Notes under the pieces: model-generated
Told to the model about the DNA's origin: nothing
Databases searched by the model: none
Seen by the model: the letters and a program-made list of their open reading frames with translations, nothing else
Translations under genes and position numbers: made by a program
In this document: positions 33,960 to 45,466 of the stretch, piece by piece
How positions within the stretch are numbered: position 1 is the first letter of the stretch
How the letters are laid out: every line of letters begins with the position of its first letter
From: Enterococcus quebecensis
GTDB taxonomy: Bacteria; Bacillota; Bacilli; Lactobacillales; Enterococcaceae
Direction: 5' to 3'
NCBI RefSeq assembly: GCF_001730365.1
Contig: NZ_MIKB01000016.1
Location: 124,001 to 188,000 of the forward strand
Length of the DNA stretch: 64,000 bases

Positions 33960-34580
33960 ATGAAATTTGAATGGCGAAAACAAGAAAAGGAACTTTATTT
34001 ACCGAAAGCAAGACCGATGGAAATCACAGTACCAAAGCAGAAGTTCTATACGATTTCAGGGAAAGGTGATCCGAATGAACCTCAATTTGGGGAAGAAACG
34101 GCTGCTTTGTATGCAATGTCTTATGGTATCAGAATGATGCCGAAAAAAGGAATTGTGCCAGAAGGTTATTTTGGATATACGGTATATCCTTTAGAAGGGA
34201 TCTGGACACTGTCGGATGAGTCAGTGGCGGCTGGTAGGGAATTTAATAAAGCGGATTTGGTATACAAAATCATGATTCGTCAGCCTGACTTTGTGACAGA
34301 AGAATTAGCTCTAGCTAATTTGGAACAAGTTTCTCAAAAAAAATTCAATCTAAATAACCAGAATGTAAAATTTGAAACAATAGAAGATGGAAAATGTGTT
34401 CAAATGCTCCACGTTGGTTCTTATGATGATGAGTTTAAAACGTTTGAAATAATGAAGCGATATTGTGATGAACGTCAGTTGGTTAGAAGGACGTTTGCTC
34501 ATAGGGAAATCTATTTGTCTGATCCGAGAAAAGTAATGCCGGAAAAAATGAAAACAGTGTTGCGTTATTTCATTGAATAG
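33960..34580 (+). CDS. GyrI-like small-molecule-binding protein
   Basis: A 206-residue cytoplasmic protein matching the GyrI-like/SOUL-type ligand-binding fold: KFYTISGKGDPNEPQF, YFGYTVYPLEG, a long central helix and the C-terminal CVQMLHVGSYDDEFKTFEIMKRYC with HREIYLSDPRK. GyrI-like domains are usually the ligand-sensing part of AraC- or MerR-type regulators. Here it stands alone, divergent from a MerR protein that lacks such a domain. AAAGGAGACGGGAACG precedes the ATG. A ligand-sequestering or accessory sensor role is inference. Confidence 0.82.
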   Translation: MKFEWRKQEKELYLPKARPMEITVPKQKFYTISGKGDPNEPQFGEETAALYAMSYGIRMMPKKGIVPEGYFGYTVYPLEGIWTLSDESVAAGREFNKADLVYKIMIRQPDFVTEELALANLEQVSQKKFNLNNQNVKFETIEDGKCVQMLHVGSYDDEFKTFEIMKRYCDERQLVRRTFAHREIYLSDPRKVMPEKMKTVLRYFIE

Positions 34581-34587
34581 GATGACT

Positions 34588-34631
34588 AAAAACACCAAAG
34601 AGAAATCGCTTGTTTTCTCTTTGGTGTTTTT
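34588..34631. terminator. Bidirectional intrinsic terminator
   Basis: An 18-bp stem (34588-34605 with 34614-34631) beginning AAAAACACC and ending GGTGTTTTT, between the convergent GyrI-like and GH13 genes. Confidence 0.88.
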
Positions 34632-34633
34632 AT

Positions 34634-36307
34634 TTAAATTCCTGTATTTCGGTAAACGTGAGCTTCGTAATCTGAAAGGATCATTTGTTGTTCTAAGGGT
34701 TTTGTATCCGATGTTGTTAAGATTTCTTCCCAATTGGAATAATCTAACGTGTTTGGGAGTGTAACTGTTGTTTGTTTTCGATCTAGTTGAACGAGAATCA
34801 ACCAACTCTCTGAATCAGTCGTTCTCGTATAACAAAAAATCGTTGGATGATCAGGTAAAAGTAGGTGGAATTCACCATAAATAAGAGCGTTTGTCTGCTT
34901 TCTTAAACGAATCAATGTTTGATAATGATGGAAGATACTGTTGTTTTCAACATCTTTTTGGGCAGCGTTTATCGTTTGATAATTGTCGTTAACTTTCAGC
35001 CAAGGTTCAGTTGTTGAAAAGCCTCCGTGTAGGGAGTTTTCCCATTGGAAAGGTGTACGGCTGTGATCTCTGGACCAATTAACGGCGATTGCTAAAGCGT
35101 CTTTACTCATCGTTCCTTGAGTTAGCAAAGACTGATAAAAATGAATCGTATCAGCAGCGTTAAGTTCTTCGATTGACGTGAAAGGGTAGTTGGTCATGCC
35201 GACTTCTTGCCCTTGATAAATAAAGGGTGTCCCTTTTAATAAGAGTAGAACAGTTGCTAAAGCTTTAGCAGCTTCAGATGAATCATCTCCGTAAACAGAA
35301 ATGCTGCGGGGAGTATCGTGATTCTCTAAGTATAAGGCGTTCCAGCCATTGTGAGCTAAACTTGTTTGCCATTGGTTTAGGGAGTGTTTTAAATGAGGGA
35401 TAGATCCCTTTTGTCGGCCAATTTCACCGATTCGCTCGCAATGTTCTAGTTCGAAAATCATATTAAAATACCCATTCTCGCCGGTCCATTCAGCTGCTTC
35501 TTGATGAGGAACGCCACTGGCTTCACCGACTGTCATGATATTGTACTCGTTAAAAATAGCTTTTAACTCTTCTAAATAAAGTTCAATACCGGCGACATTC
35601 ATAAAAGGAGCCCATTGATTGTCTGTAATCTTAAAGTGCCAAGGTTCTTTTTGGATATGACTGATAGCGTCTATCCGAAATCCATCAATACCAAGATCTA
35701 GCCACCAACGGATCATTTGATAAATCTCGTGACGAACACGAGGATTTTTCCAATTAAGATCGGGCTGTTCTTTTGCGAATACATGAAAGTAAGCTTGTCC
35801 GGTCGTTTCGCAGTACGTCCAAGTGGAGCCGCCAAAAAAGGATTGCCAATTATTAGGTAGTTGTTCTTTTGTAGCATCAACCCAATGGTAGTAGTCGCGA
35901 TATGGGTTATCTAACGATTTTTTTGATTCTAAAAACCAAGGATGTTGGTCGCTAGTATGGTTTATAACCAGATCCATGATGATTTTTAAATCTAGCTCGT
36001 GGGCTTCTTTAAGCAATGTTTGGAAATCTTCCATTGTGCCGAAATCTTCGTGAATAGCCTGGTAATCAGAAATATCATAACCGTTATCTACATTCGGTGA
36101 AGCGTAGATCGGGTTGATCCAAATGAAATCGACACCTAGTTCTTTTAAGTAAGGAAGTTTTTGGCGAATTCCATTAAGATCGCCGATACCATCATGATTG
36201 CTATCTTTAAAACTGCGAGGATATATTTGATACCCTACAGCGTTTTTCCACCAGCTATTTTTTTCTAAATTAGTCTTTTGTTTTACTTCTACTGCAGTGT
36301 TAGACAT
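34634..36307 (-). CDS. GH13 alpha-glucosidase (oligo-1,6-glucosidase type)
   Basis: A 557-residue cytoplasmic enzyme of the usual length. The (beta/alpha)8 signatures are DLVINHTSD, nucleophile Asp213 (GFRIDAIS), acid/base Glu262 (TVGEASG) and transition-state Asp331 (ENHDTPRS). It hydrolyses terminal alpha-1,4/1,6-glucosidic bonds of short maltodextrins or isomalto-oligosaccharides. It shares the GH13_31 plan with the next gene upstream but is clearly diverged. It is third in a minus-strand group behind neopullulanase and another glucosidase, 118 nt after the latter, and is likely read from the operator-bearing promoter region upstream of 39860. No signal peptide is present. Confidence 0.9.
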   Translation of the reverse strand: MSNTAVEVKQKTNLEKNSWWKNAVGYQIYPRSFKDSNHDGIGDLNGIRQKLPYLKELGVDFIWINPIYASPNVDNGYDISDYQAIHEDFGTMEDFQTLLKEAHELDLKIIMDLVINHTSDQHPWFLESKKSLDNPYRDYYHWVDATKEQLPNNWQSFFGGSTWTYCETTGQAYFHVFAKEQPDLNWKNPRVRHEIYQMIRWWLDLGIDGFRIDAISHIQKEPWHFKITDNQWAPFMNVAGIELYLEELKAIFNEYNIMTVGEASGVPHQEAAEWTGENGYFNMIFELEHCERIGEIGRQKGSIPHLKHSLNQWQTSLAHNGWNALYLENHDTPRSISVYGDDSSEAAKALATVLLLLKGTPFIYQGQEVGMTNYPFTSIEELNAADTIHFYQSLLTQGTMSKDALAIAVNWSRDHSRTPFQWENSLHGGFSTTEPWLKVNDNYQTINAAQKDVENNSIFHHYQTLIRLRKQTNALIYGEFHLLLPDHPTIFCYTRTTDSESWLILVQLDRKQTTVTLPNTLDYSNWEEILTTSDTKPLEQQMILSDYEAHVYRNTGI

Positions 36308-36424
36308 GTTGAATTCCTCCGAGTTTTAAAAGTGTAACAGGTTCGTTTAGCTCCGACAGGAAAATGTGAAAATGTGAGGGTGGTGTTGCTTTGGAATGCA
36401 CATTTCCCATTTTTTTTCGAGGGG

Positions 36425-39860
<3,436 letters not shown>

Positions 39861-39936
39861 CTGTTTTTCCCTCCTGTTATCGACTGTTTCCTTTTTAGTC
39901 TACTTTTCTAAAAACCACCCATAGTATGACACATAA

Positions 39937-39950
39937 GAAAAACGTTTTCA
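39937..39950 (-). promoter_or_regulatory. cre-like box upstream of neopullulanase gene
   Basis: On the minus strand this reads TGAAAACGTTTTTC, close to the CcpA cre consensus. It overlaps a candidate -35 (TTGAAA), with TACTAT about 19 bp downstream. It suggests catabolite repression of the GH13 genes. Confidence 0.55.
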
Positions 39951-39961
39951 ATATATTTATC

Positions 39962-39973
39962 GCAATCGATTGC
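39962..39973. promoter_or_regulatory. MalR-type operator
   Basis: The palindrome GCAATCGATTGC lies in the 370-bp divergent region between the GH13 genes and the ABC importer. The same sequence recurs at 40170 and, as variants, at the malT/malP region, so it is the likely MalR site. Confidence 0.7.
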
Positions 39974-40158
39974 ATTTTGTTTGATTTGAGCAGAATATTT
40001 ATTGACAGGTATAGAAGTATAGTTGAGAAGGCTGTTATAGTCTCTTTTTTTAATTGAAAAACCTTTATATCATAGTTTTTTTTGTTTTTTGCAAAATATG
40101 TCTCTTTGTTAGTGTCTGACCGTTTTTCAACTATTTTTATAATTCATTTACATTTCAC

Positions 40159-40187
40159 TTGACATTTAATGCAATCGATTGCACAAT
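40159..40187 (+). promoter_or_regulatory. Maltodextrin ABC promoter overlapped by MalR operator
   Basis: TTGACA, a 17-bp spacer and CACAAT. The 14-bp palindrome TGCAATCGATTGCA (40170-40183) fills the spacer and touches the -10, so binding by a LacI-type repressor would block RNA polymerase. Confidence 0.75.
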
Positions 40188-40230
40188 GTAAAGGAATAGA
40201 ACAGCAAAAAATTCCTAGGAGGAACAAAAG

Positions 40231-41466
40231 ATGAAAAGAAACATGAAAAAGCTTTTGACATTAGGGGTAACAATGACAGCGGCAGCATTTGCACTTGTAG
40301 CTTGTGGTGGTGGATCGTCAGATGAAAAGAGTTCTGCCGGAAATGAAAACGCTTCTATAAAGCTGTGGGTGGATGTTGCGTTTGTAGATACGTATAAACC
40401 ATTAGTAGAGCAATTTGAAAAAGAGCATAAGGGTTGGAAGGTAACTATTAAACCAAGCGAATCAGCGACTGCTCAAGAAAATCTAAAAAAAGATCCAAGT
40501 GCAGCGGCGGATGTTTTTATGATGCCTCATGATCAATTAGGACAAATGGTTGATGCAGGAATTATTTATGCTAATACAAAATATGAAAATAGTGTTAAAG
40601 AAAATAGTACAGAAAGTGCAGTGGAAGCTGCTACTTATGATGGTAAGCTTTACGGCTACCCGTATGGCGTTGAATCGCAAATTTTGTATTACAACAAAAG
40701 TAAACTAGCTGAAAGTGATGTGAAAAGTTGGGAAACATTGACTTCGAAAGGAAAGTTGGGGGCGAACTTTGGTGAAGCTGGAGCTAACTACATCTTCACG
40801 CCTTTATTTATGTCTAATGGCGATGAGCTGTACGGTAAAAACGGGGAAGAGATTAACGGGACGAATTTTAACAATGATAAAGGTGTTCAAGTTCTGAAGT
40901 GGGTTCGCTCGCAAAAGGAAAATTCTGGCGTGATCCAATCAAATGCTGATGCGCTTTCTAATTTAGGGAACGGTAAAATTGATGCGTTCTTATCTGGTCC
41001 GTGGTCTAAATTAGATGTGGAAAAAGCTCTAGGAGATAATTTCGCTGTTGCTCCATATCCAACTGTTGATTTAGGGAATGGTTCAGTGCAACAAAAAGCA
41101 TTCTTGGGCGTGAAATTATTTGGGGTTAATGCATCTACTAAAAGCCCGGTTGCAGCGATGGCTCTAGCTGATTTCTTAACGAACAAAGAAAATCAATTAA
41201 CTGTTTTTGAGAAGAACGGCACAGTGCCTGCGAATAAAGAAGCTCAAGCGGAAGAGAAGGTTAAATCTGATAAAGTGGCAGAAGCCGTGATGACGATGAG
41301 CGACGGGGATCATTCTGTTATTATGCCGAAACTTCCGGCGATGGTTTCGTTCTGGGGACCAGCGGATGCGGTAATCAATGATACGTATAATGGGAAAATC
41401 GCTGAAGATCAATATTTATCAAAATTAGATAAATTAGTTCAAGATACCAGTAAATCAGAGAAATAA
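40231..41466 (+). CDS. malX: Maltose/maltodextrin ABC transporter substrate-binding lipoprotein
   Basis: A 411-residue lipoprotein with signal peptide and lipobox LVAC (Cys25), a Ser/Gly linker, and a MalE-type two-lobe binding fold (KLWVDVAFVDTYKPLVEQF, ADVFMMPHDQLGQMVDAG, YGYPYGVESQILYYNKS). It captures maltodextrins outside the membrane for the MalF/MalG-type permeases that follow. AGGAGGAACAAAAG precedes the ATG. A hairpin at 41491 between this gene and the permeases should make the binding protein more abundant than the permease. The symbol follows streptococcal usage; mdxE would be equivalent. Confidence 0.9.
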   Translation: MKRNMKKLLTLGVTMTAAAFALVACGGGSSDEKSSAGNENASIKLWVDVAFVDTYKPLVEQFEKEHKGWKVTIKPSESATAQENLKKDPSAAADVFMMPHDQLGQMVDAGIIYANTKYENSVKENSTESAVEAATYDGKLYGYPYGVESQILYYNKSKLAESDVKSWETLTSKGKLGANFGEAGANYIFTPLFMSNGDELYGKNGEEINGTNFNNDKGVQVLKWVRSQKENSGVIQSNADALSNLGNGKIDAFLSGPWSKLDVEKALGDNFAVAPYPTVDLGNGSVQQKAFLGVKLFGVNASTKSPVAAMALADFLTNKENQLTVFEKNGTVPANKEAQAEEKVKSDKVAEAVMTMSDGDHSVIMPKLPAMVSFWGPADAVINDTYNGKIAEDQYLSKLDKLVQDTSKSEK

Positions 41467-41490
41467 TTCTTCACCGATTAAGGTGAGTTT

Positions 41491-41535
41491 GAGGCTGGAA
41501 CAAAACTCCATGAGCTTTGTCTCAGCTTCTTTTCT
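41491..41535 (+). terminator. Hairpin between binding-protein and permease genes
   Basis: An imperfect 18-bp stem (GAGGCTGG... with ...CAGCTTC) closed by AACTC-CAT-GAG, followed by TTTTCTTATTT. It probably works as an attenuator or an mRNA-stabilising stem. A small hairpin CACC/GGTG lies just before it. Confidence 0.6.
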
Positions 41536-41562
41536 TATTTAAAGAACAGGAAGTGAAATGTT

Positions 41563-42918
41563 ATGAAGTTAAAAGCAAAGACGGATGATCAGATTTCTTT
41601 TAGAGAATTATTCAAAAAAGGAGATGCGGCTACAAAACTTTCTTATATTTTTATGGGGATGGCTAATTTAAGGAATGGTCAAATTATTAAAGGTTTGCTA
41701 TTTTTGCTGTTGCAAATTGGATTTGCAGCATGGTTGGTCGTTAATGGTTTTCATGCGCTGTCAATGTTGCAAACGTTAGGAACAAAATCTCAAGGTTGGG
41801 TCATGGATGAGGCGTTGGGAATTGAAGTCCAGCAACCTGGTGATAATTCGATGTTATTATTATTATTTGGAATTGCTGCAATTATTCTGATTTTACTTTT
41901 TATTTTTCTGTATATCGTAAATTTAAGAAGTGCTCGCAAAATATATCTATTGAAACAAACGGGGCATCGTTTACCGACGTTAAAAGAGGATTTAAATAGT
42001 TTATTGAATGAGAAATTTTATATTACTTTGATGAGTGTTCCTTTATTGGGCGTTCTGGCCTTTACGATTTTGCCGTTGCTTTATATGATCTCTATTGCAT
42101 TTACTAGTTATGATCATAATCATTTGCCGCCGAAAAATCTGTTTCATTGGGTTGGCTTTGCTAATTTTGGCAATGTACTTACAGGAGATATTGCAGGGAC
42201 GTTCTTTCCAGTACTGACTTGGACGTTGATTTGGGCTGTTTTGGCGACAGCAACGACATTTTTCTTTGGGATTTTGTTAGCTTTGTTAATCAATGCTAAA
42301 GGGGTCAAAGGGAAAAAAGTTTGGCGGACGATTTTTGTCATCACAATGGCTGTTCCACAGTTTGTCAGTTTATTATTGATGGCGAATTTGTTTAATGGTT
42401 CTGGACCAGTCAATGCGCTCTTGCAAAATTGGGGATTGATCGATCAACCGATTCCTTTTTTAACAGATGGGTTAATGGCAAAAATCACAGTTATTTTCGT
42501 GAATATGTGGGTTGGGATTCCTGTGACGATGTTGGTAGCAACTGGGATCATTACGAATTTACCAACGGATCAAATTGAGGCAGCTGAAATTGATGGCGCA
42601 AATAAGTTGCAGATTTTTAGAAATATTACTTTTCCTCAAATCTTGTTTGTCATGGCGCCTAGTTTGATTCAGCAGTTTATTGGAAATATCAATAACTTTA
42701 ATGTAATTTTCTTGTTAACTGGTGGGCAACCAGCAAATAGTAACTATCATTCTGCTGGCGAAACGGATCTTTTGGTTACGTGGTTATATAAGTTAACAGT
42801 GAACGCTGCTGATTATAATTTAGCATCTGTTATTGGGATTATTATTTTTGTCCTTTCAGCAGTCTTCTCGTTGTTTGCCTACACGCGGAGTAGTTCGTTT
42901 AAAACGGAAGGAGCGTAA
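41563..42918 (+). CDS. malC: Maltodextrin ABC transporter permease (MalF type)
   Basis: A 451-residue inner-membrane permease. An N-terminal extension with two to three helices (about 45-135) precedes the six-helix binding-protein-dependent permease core. The EAA loop reads EAAEIDGANKLQIFRNITFPQI, quoted here only by its core EIDGANKLQIF. That loop contacts the ATPase. It pairs with the next gene. No ATP-binding subunit is encoded anywhere in the block, so a shared MsmX-type ATPase elsewhere is expected. Confidence 0.92.
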   Translation: MKLKAKTDDQISFRELFKKGDAATKLSYIFMGMANLRNGQIIKGLLFLLLQIGFAAWLVVNGFHALSMLQTLGTKSQGWVMDEALGIEVQQPGDNSMLLLLFGIAAIILILLFIFLYIVNLRSARKIYLLKQTGHRLPTLKEDLNSLLNEKFYITLMSVPLLGVLAFTILPLLYMISIAFTSYDHNHLPPKNLFHWVGFANFGNVLTGDIAGTFFPVLTWTLIWAVLATATTFFFGILLALLINAKGVKGKKVWRTIFVITMAVPQFVSLLLMANLFNGSGPVNALLQNWGLIDQPIPFLTDGLMAKITVIFVNMWVGIPVTMLVATGIITNLPTDQIEAAEIDGANKLQIFRNITFPQILFVMAPSLIQQFIGNINNFNVIFLLTGGQPANSNYHSAGETDLLVTWLYKLTVNAADYNLASVIGIIIFVLSAVFSLFAYTRSSSFKTEGA

Positions 42919-42924
42919 AAACGT

Positions 42925-43764
42925 ATGAAATCGAAAAAAAGAAAAACCTTGATCATTCATTATCTGTTATTGACAGTTTTGTCTATCGTATGGATATTTC
43001 CGATTGTCTGGATTGTTTTAACGAGTTTTCGGAGTGAGGGTGGCGCTTTTGTAACGTATTTTATCCCTAAGCAGTTTACTTTTGAAAACTACAAAATGTT
43101 ATTAACTAGCAGTACGTATCCTTTTGTTCAGTGGTTTTTAAACACATTGTTTGTGGCGGTTTGCAGTTGTATTTTATCGACATTGATCACCATTGCGATG
43201 GCGTATTCATTGAGTCGCCTGCGTTTTAGAGCGAGAAAACCGTTTTTGAAATTGGCTTTAGTATTGAATATGTTTCCTGGGTTTATGAGTATGATTGCTG
43301 TTTATTATATTTTGAAGGCGATGAATTTGACGGGTAGTTTGTTGGCGTTGATTTTAGTGTATTCGTCTGGTGCAGCGTTAGGTTTTTATATTGCGAAAGG
43401 GTTCTTTGATACGATTCCGATGGCATTGGATGAATCAGCGATGATTGATGGTGCGAGTAAATTTGAGATATTTACGAAGATTACCTTACCGTTAAGTAAG
43501 CCGATCATCGTTTATACGGCATTGATGGCGTTTATGGCACCGTGGATGGATTTTATTTTTGCGAAAATTATTTTAGGGGATAACGTTAATAAGTATACGG
43601 TGGCAATCGGGTTGTTTACGATGCAGACAAAAGATAAGATTGATCAGTACTTTATGGCCTTTACAGCAGGATGTGTGCTGATTGCGGTGCCGATTACATT
43701 ACTGTTTATCTTTATGCAGAAATATTATGTAGAGGGAATAACTAGTGGTTCTGTAAAAGGCTAG
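42925..43764 (+). CDS. malD: Maltodextrin ABC transporter permease (MalG type)
   Basis: A 279-residue permease with six transmembrane helices and the EAA loop ESAMIDGASKFEIFTKI. It starts 7 nt after the MalF-type stop and forms the heterodimeric channel with it. The C-terminus YYVEGITSGSVKG is typical of MalG. The operon ends here with a hairpin terminator at 43773. Confidence 0.93.
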   Translation: MKSKKRKTLIIHYLLLTVLSIVWIFPIVWIVLTSFRSEGGAFVTYFIPKQFTFENYKMLLTSSTYPFVQWFLNTLFVAVCSCILSTLITIAMAYSLSRLRFRARKPFLKLALVLNMFPGFMSMIAVYYILKAMNLTGSLLALILVYSSGAALGFYIAKGFFDTIPMALDESAMIDGASKFEIFTKITLPLSKPIIVYTALMAFMAPWMDFIFAKIILGDNVNKYTVAIGLFTMQTKDKIDQYFMAFTAGCVLIAVPITLLFIFMQKYYVEGITSGSVKG

Positions 43765-43772
43765 TGAAAATG

Positions 43773-43806
43773 AAAAAGCATTTCCGGTGAGGAGATGCTT
43801 TTTTAT
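43773..43806. terminator. Intrinsic terminator, bidirectional
   Basis: A 13-bp stem AAAAAGCATTTCC/GGAGATGCTTTTT (one G-U pair) with loop GGTGA, between the permease operon and the convergent SDR-like gene. Confidence 0.82.
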
Positions 43807-44438
43807 TTTCGTCTTTGGGTATAAAGAGAGGTGTTTCCTTCTATGACGTTGCTGATTTCAACAGCTAAGGCTGTTCTTGAAATAGGATCATATCCTTGTA
43901 CGAGCTTTCGGACTCCCGGGATTTTTTTGAGTAGTTTAATCATGTTTCCGCCGATGATGGAAGAATAGCGTTTTTTATCCACAACTAAACTAGGGTAGAA
44001 AATGATACTTTGTTTGGTTTGTTTTTTAATCAATTCTTCCGCTTGGAGTTTAGACTCCATGTATTGATTTAAGAAGAAAGGTGCGCTATTGGCTGATAAG
44101 AATAAAAATTTTGCTGGATGTTCTTGTGTATTTAGATAAGCGAGAATGATTTGAACGGGTTTGTAAATAAAACGAGTATAAGTAATATTTTTAGAAGGGT
44201 CTTCCTTAAGTATCCCGATGGCATCGATAACCCAATCTGCTTCTTTAACGGCGGATTGCCAAAAATTGTCTGTTAAAACATCTGAACGAATCCAGTGGAC
44301 TTTTTGTGACCAAGAAGTTGTTAGATTCGCTGGTTTGCCGCTACGGGAGATGCTTGTTACGTTATGACCTCGGTGGACTAACTCTTCAGTAAGTTTTTGC
44401 CCGATAAAGCCGCTTCCGCCAAAAATAGTTATCTTCAT
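43803..44438 (-). CDS. NAD(P)-binding epimerase/NmrA-like protein (atypical SDR)
   Basis: A 211-residue Rossmann protein with the N-terminal dinucleotide motif IFGGSGFIGQKL (about 4-15), DWVIDAIGIL, and a final SDR-like helix region. The usual YXXXK is represented by YMESKLQAEELI. This small subgroup resembles complex I NDUFA9-like and NmrA-type proteins with unclear activity. AGGGAGAGCAG precedes the ATG. It has no obvious connection with maltose metabolism. A clear terminator separates it from the permease operon. Confidence 0.8.
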   Translation of the reverse strand: MKITIFGGSGFIGQKLTEELVHRGHNVTSISRSGKPANLTTSWSQKVHWIRSDVLTDNFWQSAVKEADWVIDAIGILKEDPSKNITYTRFIYKPVQIILAYLNTQEHPAKFLFLSANSAPFFLNQYMESKLQAEELIKKQTKQSIIFYPSLVVDKKRYSSIIGGNMIKLLKKIPGVRKLVQGYDPISRTALAVEISNVIEGNTSLYTQRRK

Positions 44439-44510
44439 CTGCTCTCCCTGCTTTCTTAAAGAATGTTTCTGTAGTTAGTGTATCATTGTTTTTCAGGATG
44501 GCACAAAGAA

Positions 44511-44550
44511 AACGTACACTGAAGAGTTGGGTTACTCGTTAGTGTACGTT
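44511..44550 (-). terminator. Terminator after mapP
   Basis: AACGTACACT/AGTGTACGTT arms (10 bp) with a partly paired 20-nt loop, just downstream of the stop at 44558 on the minus strand. Confidence 0.65.
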
Positions 44551-44557
44551 TGGCTTC

Positions 44558-45382
44558 TTATTGAATAGTCGCTGAAACACCAAAATGATCGCTGACCACA
44601 GGTGTATTTTTTCCATTAAATATAATTTGGTAGTTATTGACTGCTAATTTTTTTGACGTGAAAATGTAATCAATTCTCAATTTCTCTTGATTGTCTCCCC
44701 AACCATCGATTGCTTTTTCTACTGTATGTTCACCGATTGTTTTTTCAGCAGTCAAAAAGCTGTCTTGCAATTGTAAAGGGCTGCTTAGAACGAGTTCATA
44801 GCCAGTTTGTTTAGCTGAGGCTGGATTGTTAAAATCTCCCATGATTACTAAAGGAGAAGTGTAGCTTTGTAATACCTTTTCGGTTTGCTGCCATTCGTAA
44901 GAGAAGCCCTCGTGCTCGTCTAGCCACCAAGAGTAATGGCAACTTAAAGCGGTGATTGGTTTATCATCTAGTTTTGTTTGACCGATCAATAAGACTCTTC
45001 TGCGATAGTTAGCAGGATCTTTTTCAGTAGATATGACAACTGCTTCAGGTTGAATTGATTGTTTTGAGAGTAGAGCGACGCCTTCGTGGTAAATAGAATA
45101 CCCAATATGATTATACGCCCAACTCCAATGATAGTGATAGCCTTGTTCTTTTAAGTATTGAACTAAAAGGTAAGCGAAATTATCTTCATGGACAGGAAAT
45201 TGCTCTGCTGTTGGATGAAAGTTGTTGTCAGTAGTGATTGGAAGGCTATCGATCCGTTGGTTGACTTCTTGTAAAGCGATCAACAGGTAGTCTTCTTTGA
45301 TAATTTGGTCGGCTACTTGGTGTAATTTTTCCAAAGGCTGATTTTCTAACCAACTGTGTGTGTTTAATGTTAATACGTTCAT
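44558..45382 (-). CDS. mapP: Maltose 6'-phosphate phosphatase (endonuclease/exonuclease/phosphatase fold)
   Basis: A 274-residue EEP-fold metal-dependent hydrolase with LTLNTHSW, the metal-binding LQEVNQR (Glu), ALSCHYSWW, the MGDFNNP motif, and the terminal IDYIFTS...SDHFGV catalytic His-Asp region. EEP proteins cleave many phosphoesters. Here it lies directly downstream of malT on the same strand. From published work on E. faecalis, maltose 6'-phosphate from the PTS is dephosphorylated by the EEP-type phosphatase MapP before maltose phosphorylase acts. Position, fold and size fit that role, so I assign mapP. Family is seen, substrate is inferred. AGGAGGAGTACACATG marks the start. Confidence 0.8.
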   Translation of the reverse strand: MNVLTLNTHSWLENQPLEKLHQVADQIIKEDYLLIALQEVNQRIDSLPITTDNNFHPTAEQFPVHEDNFAYLLVQYLKEQGYHYHWSWAYNHIGYSIYHEGVALLSKQSIQPEAVVISTEKDPANYRRRVLLIGQTKLDDKPITALSCHYSWWLDEHEGFSYEWQQTEKVLQSYTSPLVIMGDFNNPASAKQTGYELVLSSPLQLQDSFLTAEKTIGEHTVEKAIDGWGDNQEKLRIDYIFTSKKLAVNNYQIIFNGKNTPVVSDHFGVSATIQ

Positions 45383-45405
45383 GTGTACTCCTCCTGATGA
45401 TAGAA

Positions 45406-45451
45406 AACAAGGGTAGGATAAAACTCTTTGAGCTTTATTCCACCCCTTGTT
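45406..45451 (-). terminator. Hairpin between malT and mapP
   Basis: Outer arms AACAAGGGT/ACCCCTTGTT with one bulge, and an inner stem around AAAACTC-TTT-GAGCTTT. On the minus strand it lies after malT, and its T-run is weak, so partial termination or RNA processing is likely. Confidence 0.6.
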
Positions 45452-45466
45452 AAAGCTGAAGTGAAC

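Noticed and set aside
34573-34764. 63-codon plus-strand frame after the GyrI-like gene
   Set aside because: It reads through the bidirectional terminator and antisense to the GH13 gene.
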